Assembly (NCBI RefSeq): GCF_039555335.1
Contig: NC_092631.1
Coordinates: 15,042,305 to 15,106,304 of the forward strand
Direction: 5' to 3'
Length of the DNA: 64,000 nt
Source of the DNA: Amphiura filiformis
Taxonomy: Eukaryota > Echinodermata > Ophiuroidea > Amphilepidida > Amphiuridae
Position 1 is the stretch's first letter, and each line of letters begins with the position of its first letter. The notes below the pieces were generated by a model. It made no database searches, was not told the origin of the DNA, and saw nothing but the letters and a program-made list of their open reading frames with translations. The translations under genes were made by a program, and so were the position numbers. Below are positions 57,231 through 64,000 of this stretch, piece by piece.

Positions 57231-58576
57231 ATAAAATGCAAACATTTTTAGTGACATTTACTTCACACTATAACTATTCTTATAAAATGCGAACATTTTT
57301 AGTGACATTTACTTCACACTATAACTATTCTTATAAAATGCGAACATTTTTAGTGACATTTACTTCATACTATACTATTTTTATAAAATGCAAACATTTT
57401 AGTGACATTTACTTCACACTATTCTATTCTTATAAAATGCGAACATTTTTAGTGACATTTACTTCACACTATACTATTCTTTTAAAATGCGAACATTTTT
57501 AGTGACATTTATTATTAATATTATTATTATATTTACTTCACACTATTCTACTCTTATAAAATGCGAACATTTTTAGTGACATTTACTTCATACTATACTA
57601 TTCTTATAAAATGCATACATTTTAGTGACATTTACTTCGCACTATGCATACATTTTTAGTGACATTTACTTCGCACTATTCTATTCTTATAACAATGCGA
57701 ACATTTTTAGTGACATTTACTTCACACTATACTATTCTTACAAAATGCGAACATTTTTAGTGACATTTACTTCACACTATACTATTCTTATAAAATGCGA
57801 ACATTTTAGTGACATTTACTTCACTACTATTCTTACAAAATGTGAACATTTTTAGTGACATTTACTTCACACTATACTATTCTTACAAAATGCATACATT
57901 TTTAGTGACATTTACTTCGCACTATTCTATTCTTATAAAATGCGAGCATTTTAGTGACATTTACTTCGCACTATACTATTCTTATAAAATGCGTACATTT
58001 TTAGTGACATTTACTTCACACTATAACTATTCTTATAAAATGCGAACATTTTTAGTGACATTTACTTCATACTATACTATTTTTATAAAATGCAAACATT
58101 TTTAGTGACATTTACTTTACACTATAACTATTATAAAATGCGAACATTTTTAGTGACATTTACTTCACACTATAACTATTCTTATAAAATGCGAACATTT
58201 TTAGTGACATTTACTTCATACTATACTATTCTTTTAAAATGCGAACATTTTTAGTGACATTTATTATTATTATTATTATTATATTTACTTCACACTATTC
58301 TACTCTTATAAAATGCGAACATTTTTAGTGACATTTACTTCATACTATACTATTCTTATAAAATGCAAACATTTTAGTGACATTTACTTCGCACTATACT
58401 ATTCTTATAAAATGCATACATTTTTAGTGATATTTACTTCGCACTATACTATTCTTATAAAATGCGAACATTTTTAGTGACATTTACTTCGCACTATAAC
58501 TATTCTTATAAAATGCATACATTTTTAGTGACATTTACTTCGCACTATACTATTTTTATAAAATGCATACATTTTT
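57231..58576. repeat. 50-bp AT-rich satellite, second block
   Basis: Same unit as 46086-47880. A larger duplication of about 750 bp is visible: the interrupted unit GACATTTATTATTA...ATATTTACTTC occurs near 57507 and again near 58258 with the same neighbours. Part of it (57780-57900) also matches 47690-47790 of the first block. Confidence 0.93.
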
Positions 58577-58661
58577 GTTGTATTAGGTTCATCTGGATTG
58601 TCAATTATAACTGTTTGATGGGAATTCATACTATCAAATCCAATTTTTGGTGACATACCTT

Positions 58662-58700
58662 GTTACAGTTCCATGCTGCTACGCAGCACTTCATCAGACT
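58662..58700 (-). ncRNA. Hammerhead-like motif in the inverted end (altered core)
   Basis: Minus strand: CTGATGA, stem II GTGCTG...CAGCAT, then GGAAC in place of GAAAC. The changed core A suggests that this copy is inactive. Confidence 0.5.
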
Positions 58701-58864
58701 GGCAACCTTGCTTCTTCTTTCCTGAAGTTGCTGCCGGTGGCGGCGCCAGAAGCTGGTCGAAAATATTTGGTAAGAAATAGTTCCCTTCATCTCTGTTCAT
58801 GGTGTTTCGCCCTCGTCGCCTGATCCAAATTGCCTCTCTAATCTGTCTTTTGTTCCTGCTGTTA

Positions 58865-59430
58865 CTCTACATGATCGTACCGCACTTAGTGTCGAGGACA
58901 TTATGGAACTTTTGAAATTTGTCTTAACAACTACTTATTTCAGTTTCCGGGACACTATCTACCAACAAAAGTTTGGTACGGCCATGGGTTCACCGGTGAG
59001 TCCCATTGTAGCTAATTTATACATGGAATGGCTGGAACAACAAGCAGTAGCTACAGCCCCCATCACATGCAAGCCTAGAATGTGGAAACGTTACGTCGAC
59101 GACGTGTTAGAAATTATCATCAAGGGGGCCGTGCCCGTATTAACGGACCACATCAATCCAATTGACATTACAGGGAACATCAAGTTTACTCATGAGATAG
59201 GAGGTCAAATTCCCTTCTTAGATACCCTCATTACTCGCAAAGAAGACGGCTCAATCAAGTTACTTGTGTACCGGAAAAAGACTCACATGGACCAGTACTT
59301 GCATTTCACATCTCACCATCCATTAGAACATAAAATCAGTGTTGTGAATACGCTCATGGACAGGAAAGAAAAAGTAGTCACAGACCAGCGGACAAGGCAA
59401 TCGAAGAGGGTAAAATTAAACATGCGCTGA
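58865..59430 (+). pseudogene. Penelope-like reverse transcriptase, 5'-truncated
   Basis: The translation contains LHDRTALSVEDIMELLKFVL, KFGTAMGSPVSPIVANLYME, RYVDDVLEII (catalytic YVDD) and PFLDTLITRKEDGSIKLLVY: the palm and thumb blocks of Penelope-like reverse transcriptases. It belongs to a different lineage from the 48-52 kb copy (SPVSP rather than KMAPS). The frame opens directly after the junction with the inverted end, so the N-terminal half is missing. A frameshift near 59390 and an in-frame TGA near 59430 separate it from the linker. Confidence 0.9.
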
Positions 59431-59439
59431 AACAATGAG

Positions 59440-60080
59440 GATACCCTGATTGGGCTTTCAACAAGACACACAAGGACAAGACCAGTCAGCAGAAAAAGTC
59501 TTAAAAGAAAAGCGACACGAACAGGAAAAGAAAAGTCGGTTGGTCGTGGTTCCTTTTGTGGAAGGATTATCACACAAAGTTAGGAGGATTTTCAACAAGC
59601 ACGATGTAGCGACAGCCTTCAAACCACATAAAACAATTCGCAATATTTTAGTTCACCCTAAGGACAAATGGGACATATCACAAACCTCGGACTGCGTCTA
59701 TGAAATCCCATGCAAGAATTGTAATAAGACCTACATTGGTGAAACTTCACGCTTGTTTGGTACACGTCTCAAGGAACATCGCGGAGAAGGCAGCACGTGG
59801 GGTACATACCCGGTCACAGAGAAAACATTCACTCACAGAAGTAAATAAGTCTGCTATTACAGACCACGTTGCGCAAAACAACCATGTCATAGGTTGGGAG
59901 GACGCTAACATTAGATCAAGGGAGACCAACAGGAACAAAAGACAGATTAGAGAGGCAATTTGGATCAGGCGACGAGGGCGAAACACCATGAACAGAGATG
60001 AAGGGAACTATTTCTTACCAAATATTTTCGACCAGCTTCTGGCGCCGCCACCGGCAGCAACTTCAGGAAAGAAGAAGTAA
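59440..60080 (+). pseudogene. Penelope-like GIY-YIG endonuclease, frameshifted
   Basis: The linker (VVVPFVEGLSHKVRRIFNKH, TIRNILVHPKDK) leads to the GIY-YIG core CVYEIPCKNCNKTYIGETSR and FGTRLKEHR. The frame then shifts near 59790. The C-terminal part continues in another frame: SAITDHVAQNNHVIGWEDA, REAIWIRRRGRNTMNRDEGN, YFLPNIFDQLL. The catalytic domain blocks are present but the protein cannot be made from one frame. Confidence 0.87.
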
Positions 60081-60084
60081 GGTT

Positions 60085-60135
60085 GCCAGTCTGATGAAGT
60101 GCTGCATAGCAGCATGAAACTGTAACAAGGTATGT
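60085..60135 (+). ncRNA. Hammerhead-ribozyme-like motif at the 3' end of the second Penelope-like element
   Basis: CTGATGA (60091-60097), stem II GTGCTG-CATAG-CAGCAT with one G-U pair, GAAAC (60116-60120), then TGTA at the expected cleavage side. The core is intact here, unlike in the inverted copy at 58662. Helix III would be minimal and helix I is only partly paired. Confidence 0.55.
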
Positions 60136-60175
60136 CACCAAAAATTGGATTTGATAGTATGAATTCCCATCAAAC

Positions 60176-60687
60176 TGCGTACATTTTTAGTGACATTTAC
60201 TTCTATTCTTTTAAAATGCTAAACATTTTAGTGACATTTACTTAGACTATACTATTCTTATAAAATGCTAACATTTTTAGTGACATTTACTTCATACTAT
60301 ACTATTCTTATAAAATGCAAACATTTTAGTGACATTTACTTCGCACTATACTATTCTTATAAAATGCGAACATTTTTAGTGACATTTACTTCACACTATA
60401 ACTATTCTTATAAAATGCGAACATTTTTAGTGACATTTACTTCACACTATACTATTCCTTTAAAATGCGAACATTTTTAGTGACATTTACTTCTATTCTT
60501 TTAAAATGCGAACATTTTAGTGACATTTACTTCGCACTATACTATTCTTATAAAATGCGAACATTTTTAGTGACATTTACTTCATACTATATACTATTCT
60601 TATAAAATGCAAACATTTTAGTGACATTTACTTCGCACTATACTATTCTTATAAAATGTGAACATTTTTAGTGACATTCACTTCATT
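60176..60687. repeat. 50-bp AT-rich satellite, third block
   Basis: About 10 copies of the same unit, separated from the second block only by the Penelope-like insertion. It stops a few bases before the stop codon of the EGF receptor gene on the other strand. Confidence 0.93.
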
Positions 60688-60692
60688 ATTTT

Positions 60693-60972
60693 TTATTCGT
60701 TTTTATATAGGTGAACACAATCATGCTTGTTTATGTACTGTCTTTTTACAATGTCAACAGAGCTTTCTTGCTGTTCTTGAACTGCAGCATAAAGACCCTG
60801 GTAGGTTGGCAACTCGGTAATATTAGGGATATCATAGTCTCCGCCACTCTGATTATCAGGATGATTTCCATCATGGTTGTTGGTGCTTAAATTCGACATT
60901 CCAATGTGTGTTGTATAACATGGGGGTTTAGCGTCTGAATCTGTACAGGTCTTGGAATTTGGGCTTGGTTCC
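60693..60972 (-). CDS. EGF receptor-like protein: cytoplasmic tail exon
   Basis: The acceptor TTTTTTCAATAG precedes GGAACCAAGC; the first base completes an AGG codon from the helix exon. The tail begins [20 protein letters not shown], contains [20 protein letters not shown] and [17 protein letters not shown], and ends HLYKNE, then TAA (60695-60693). YDIP fits the YDxP type of Crk/Nck SH2 sites; YQGL and YAAV are YxxL/V sites. An AATAAA overlaps the stop codon (60697-60692), and the satellite begins immediately after. Confidence 0.88.
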
Positions 60973-63900
60973 CTATTGAAAAAATAAAAATAATGATGAC
61001 AATAATAATTAGACTAGAATTATTGTTTGGGGATAATTGAATTAATGAGATATGCTAATTAATAATATTAAATTTTTTTCAAATTTTGATGATTGGTTGT
61101 TTCTGGTATGCACATTTATTCACACTTATTAAATTAGCCTATTTATTATTTTTATTAAGTTAATTAGGCATAAACATGTTTTGCTATGACATTTAAAAAA
61201 TAATTATTAAAAGACAACCAAACATTTTTTTTCAATGTAATGCACTGTGTATTATAATCCGCAGGTGGGGGGGGAAGGGGGTAAATTTTCGAATGGCATG
61301 CCAAAAATTGCTTGCCCCTACCTCTAAAAAAAAAAAAAAATCTTTAACCTCCTTTACATATTTTAATGTTTCTGTACTTTTTCCTAGGTCTTTTTAGAGT
61401 GTGTTACTTAAAAGGCCCTGTAAATGTGTGCCAAAAGTTGCTTGCTCCCCTTTTGACCTGACAAAATTGCTTCCTTCCCTCCCTTATGCTCTTATGCTTG
61501 CCAAAAAAACCTCCCTCCAATTTTACCCTTCACTCATAATTATTGCGCAGTCCCTAATTGACAACACCGTCATCACTTGAGCATTTCAGAATAAAAATTC
61601 CATGCAGCTAAATTTCTGCCTCACAACCCTTTGAAGATTTAGTGCTATTGTGCTATGTCGAAGCTTTACCTTTTACAGAATTGCTTAGTCAGCAAAACAC
61701 CGATGGTTAGGATAAGCAGTGTACCAACTACTGCAAAGGCTATAATAACAGCTAGCCAAGGCATATTATCCCCTAAAAAAGGAAGATGACAAAAAAACAA
61801 TTATAGTGGTGGAATGTATTCTGCAATATATATATATTAATTTTTACATTGTAAATAAGATAGTTACAAAACAAGGGTTAAAGGCCCTAATTGGAAGTGC
61901 TTATTTGCCAGGAAGACAGCAGACAGCAGGTTAGATATAAAACCGTAGCAGTGCATGAGTAGGTTTATTTCACCTTCCCTAGAACTAGGGACCAATGTGC
62001 TCAACTCACCACCACCCATCCAAAGTCAGCGGAAGTTGTAGTAGACTGGAAGAACTGACAACACAATGTAGTACTTGGGCTATTATACTTAAGGCTGCAT
62101 GCATGTGTACATCTTTAAAAGACGTTGATGCATATCAAGCCAGGTAGCATGCAGCCATGGCTTTCAATCTACTTTTCATAGAAATGCTTTGCATTTTCCG
62201 ATTTAGTGCATCATTAATAATAATATTGAGGCATTAATACAGTATTGTCTGTCCCCAATTTAGGCACACCTATTTAAATTAAAGAATAAAACTTACCCTC
62301 AGTTGTTTCACATCTTGTTCCAGTAAAACCATCTGGACACTGACAAGTAACTGTGTTATTGACTCCAACACAGACACCACCATTGACACAGAGACTGGAT
62401 GAGCAGTCAGTTATATCTGTGAAAAATTACATAAAAACGGAACTGAAAACAAATCTCCAGCCATTGTCAATTCATGAAAACCCTCCAGACAAGAAAAAAA
62501 AAGATCTAATACAGCCTAATGATTGAACATTAATTTAATGAAGTCTTTCTTTCAATATAATACACAATACAACAACTTAGCACCCTCCAAGGACCACATC
62601 ACTTTCCATACACCCGCTATAATGAAACCATGACCTAAATCTCCCTCACAGCGGAATGTAGATTTAAAATAGAATCACCCATTCAAGTAACTTGAAACTC
62701 ACACTCCCTGCAGTGTCGAAGGTATAGATTAAGCTCATGTCTTCCATAGGGGGTAGGGGTGAGTTGACATGTGTTTACATTTGATACGCCCTCTGTTGGT
62801 ATGAGATCAAAACTGTCAGGCAAGAACATGCCCGGTGGGGTCACTCCCTGGCAGGGGGGACGCATAGGACCGTTACCACAAGTACAAATTACCCCCTTTT
62901 GCAGTCGATTTCAAGGACAAATCATGAAATTTTACCCCTTTTTACTCCAAAACAAGGTCAAAATGGTACTCTGAAACACCCCTATTTTTTAGATTCCGAG
63001 GACACATTTGCAATTTTGACCCTATTTCAACATTTCAAGGAAGGGATTTTTAGGCCTATGAATGTTTTTTTTTTTCAGTAATTAACAAGGGCATCACAGA
63101 ATTCAAGTAGTACCCCTTGCATATAAATCAGAACCGAGAACAATATTGATCACGGGATGAGTACAAAGTATTAAACCAAATTTATTCCTGTGATTTTTTT
63201 ATCTGGCCACGGGATCAGGAGAAAATAATAAGAACCCCTTTTTCAATTTCGCAGACATTTGTGCAATAAAACACCCCTATTTTTCCAATTTCACGGACAA
63301 TTTTGTCCGCGGACATGTCCTAAAAATGACCCCTTTTTCCTTGATTTTGGTAACGATCGTGCGGTCAGTATTGCAAGTTGAGTGACCCCACCGGGAGAAC
63401 ATGGCATGGAAGAAGTTGATTTTTCTTCATTAACTTTGATTTCAAAGCAAATGCTATTAAAAATGTTATCAAACTTGTTTACAAATGCATCAAGCTATAT
63501 ACATTGTATCACACAAAACTTCAAAGGTTTTTAAAAGTTGGGTTTTGAAGAGATTTATGTTCTCTGTCAGACACTCCTGTGTTATTTTGCCTGGCTTGAA
63601 ACAACAGAGGGCAGTCTGAATGTAAACATGTGACATCATAGGTCACCTCATCTATATGGATTTCAACTGGAATAGCTCATTAAAACCCTTACTTGTTTCA
63701 CATCTGGTTCCAATAAACCCTGTTAGACACTGGCAGGTAAAGAATCTGTTTACAGTTTCACACAAACCACCATTTACACAGGGATTCGGTTCGCAGTCAT
63801 TTGCATCTATAATGTATAGAAATAGTGGACAAATCTGAATTACAAAAAAAGGAGTAGTTAATCACAAAATTAACGCCACATACTATTTTTTTACCATAAT

Positions 63901-64000
63901 GAGAGTATACAATATGAATTTATTTGCCACGATGGGGATAAATATAATCCTGCTTACTTAATTCACATTTATCACCAATGAACCCATGTGGACATGCACA
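60693..64000 (-). CDS. Single-pass transmembrane EGF-repeat protein (5' part beyond window)
   Basis: Five exons in one consistent frame: 64000-63958 (partial EGF), 63806-63693 (EGF), 62416-62297 (EGF), 61772-61670 (membrane helix), 60972-60693 (tail and stop). The EGF exons have the six-cysteine pattern and begin and end in phase 1, as exon-shuffled EGF modules do. The helix is [20 protein letters not shown] plus VLL, followed by KQFCKR. The tail of about 92 residues has YDIP, YQGL and YAAV motifs that could recruit SH2-domain proteins when phosphorylated. This is a type I cell-surface receptor or adhesion protein. I cannot name an orthologue, because the N-terminal part is outside the window and EGF repeats are not specific. 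Confidence 0.9.
60973..61669 (-). other. Intron of the EGF receptor-like gene
   Basis: AT-rich. 61265-61560 is an inverted, diverged copy of the G-rich GCCAAAAATTGCTTGCCCC repeat family seen at 4130 and 6655. Confidence 0.7.
61670..61772 (-). CDS. EGF receptor-like protein: transmembrane helix exon
   Basis: Acceptor CCTTTTTTAG, donor AAAAG|GTAAAG. 103 nt encode [20 protein letters not shown] and [14 protein letters not shown]. It is one hydrophobic segment of about 23 residues bounded by a basic stop-transfer side, so the tail is predicted to be cytoplasmic. It joins in phase to the EGF exon before it and the tail exon after it. Confidence 0.9.
62297..62416 (-). CDS. EGF receptor-like protein: membrane-proximal EGF exon
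   Basis: Exactly 120 nt, phase 1 at both ends. Encodes [40 protein letters not shown]: one complete EGF module (C-x5-C-x5-C-x8-C-x1-C-x8-C pattern). It lacks the D-x-D/N-E calcium-binding start. Confidence 0.92.
62417..63692 (-). other. Intron of the EGF receptor-like gene with repeats
   Basis: Contains a degenerate GAAATCCA-family MITE (about 62600-62770) and a repeat with ends GGTGGGGTCACTCCCTGGCA (62836) and its mirror TGAGTGACCCCACCGGGAGA (63380). Internal CCCCTTTTT-type repeats fill 62890-63340. Confidence 0.7.
62834..63400. mobile_element. Short element with inverted CCCGGTGGGGTCACT ends
   Basis: CCCGGTGGGGTCACTC near 62831 is mirrored by GAGTGACCCCACCGGG near 63381. The interior is built from reiterated pieces (TTTCAAGGACAAAT, ATTCCGAGGACACATTT, TTTCACGGACAATTTTG) each followed by ACCCCTTTTT-like runs. 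It is a MITE with internal short repeats. Confidence 0.65.
63693..63806 (-). CDS. EGF receptor-like protein: EGF exon
   Basis: 114 nt, phase 1 at both ends, acceptor CATTATAG and donor ACAA|GTAAG. Encodes [37 protein letters not shown]: a complete EGF module, diverged from its neighbour but clearly a duplicate of the same type. Confidence 0.92.
63958..64000 (-). CDS. EGF receptor-like protein: EGF exon, cut by the window edge
   Basis: The last 43 nt of an exon ending in donor TTAA|GTAAG. It encodes [14 protein letters not shown], the C-terminal half of an EGF module. The rest of the exon and all upstream exons are outside. Confidence 0.85.
   Translation of the reverse strand, partial: VHVHMGSLVINVN

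Larger units (their letters stand above)
47881..57231. other. 9.35-kb block interrupting the satellite
   Basis: The satellite stops at ...ACTATTTTT and resumes at ATAAAATGC, so this reads as an insertion. The left end has TAGCTCATTTGCTCGCAAAT (a CATTTG/CAAATG hairpin). The right end has AAATGAGCTACAGC followed by the hairpin AGCACCATTGGTGCT and CTTGTT. AGCTCATTT and AAATGAGCT are mutually inverted. It holds two later insertions (48424-52710 and about 53402-56852), leaving roughly 1.6 kb of core sequence without a recognised gene. Terminal hairpins with short inverted ends resemble Helentron-type elements, but this is tentative. Confidence 0.45.
58577..60175 (+). mobile_element. Penelope-like retroelement inserted in the satellite
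   Basis: Plus-strand copy with part of the reverse transcriptase (58865-59430), linker and GIY-YIG endonuclease (59440-60080) and 3' end at 60175. As in the larger element, its truncated 5' end is joined to an inverted piece of its own 3' end (58613-58864 mirrors 59926-60175). The flanks TGCATACATTTTT (58564-58576) and TGCGTACATTTTT (60176-60188) fit a 13-bp duplication with one change, although the satellite itself repeats this sequence. Confidence 0.88.

Noticed and set aside
46212-60480. Plus-strand frames reading FLVTFTSHYTILIKC-type peptides
   Set aside because: Products of the 50-bp satellite, which lacks stops in some frames. Not genes.

Overview
The window looks like nuclear DNA from a marine invertebrate animal, most likely a deuterostome such as an echinoderm or hemichordate. 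This is inferred from three intron-bearing metazoan genes, a long AT-rich non-coding background, tRNA-derived SINE ends, Penelope-like retroelements and very many small inverted-repeat (MITE-type) transposons. The species cannot be fixed from sequence alone. Only about 3 kb of the 64 kb is host protein-coding. No operons, CRISPR arrays or prokaryotic genes are present.

Host genes. (1) A SNAP47 orthologue on the minus strand (coding exons 22588-22424, 21630-20839, 19150-18858). It is a Qb/Qc SNARE protein, complete except for one apparent single-base frameshift in its first coding exon. (2) A PYM (partner of Y14 and Mago, PYM1/WIBG) orthologue on the plus strand (exons 31550-31580, 36666-36759, 37609-38005). 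It is complete at 173 aa and starts about 9 kb from SNAP47 in divergent orientation. (3) The 3' part of a minus-strand gene for a single-pass membrane protein. It has EGF repeats outside the cell and a tyrosine-motif tail inside (exons 64000-63958, 63806-63693, 62416-62297, 61772-61670, 60972-60693). Its 5' part lies beyond the right edge. The three genes have unrelated cellular roles (vesicle fusion, exon-junction-complex recycling, cell-surface signalling).

Repeats by region. 0-7 kb: nested MITEs, a decayed DDE transposase, a tRNA-like SINE head and two short tandem arrays. 7.2-10.75 kb: a 44-bp minisatellite of about 80 copies with a 341-bp higher-order repeat. 11-17 kb: AT-rich DNA with hairpins and foldback elements. 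17.1-18.9 kb: the last SNAP47 codons and 3' flank duplicated in about 133-bp steps, one copy split by a 1.34-kb foldback element with TA target duplication. 24.4-30.4 kb: large non-autonomous DNA transposons. PYM intron 1: a foldback element containing a hAT-like insertion, plus a second hAT-like element. 39-45 kb: more MITEs and a 1.35-kb palindrome with a mariner relic at its centre.

46-60.7 kb: a 50-bp AT-rich satellite interrupted twice. One interruption is a 9.35-kb block holding a Penelope-like element (48424-52710, 13-bp target duplication) and a second inverted-repeat element. The other is a smaller Penelope-like element (58577-60175). Both Penelope copies are 5'-truncated, joined head-on to an inverted partial copy, and carry hammerhead-ribozyme-like motifs. 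The satellite runs to within a few bases of the stop codon of the EGF receptor gene.
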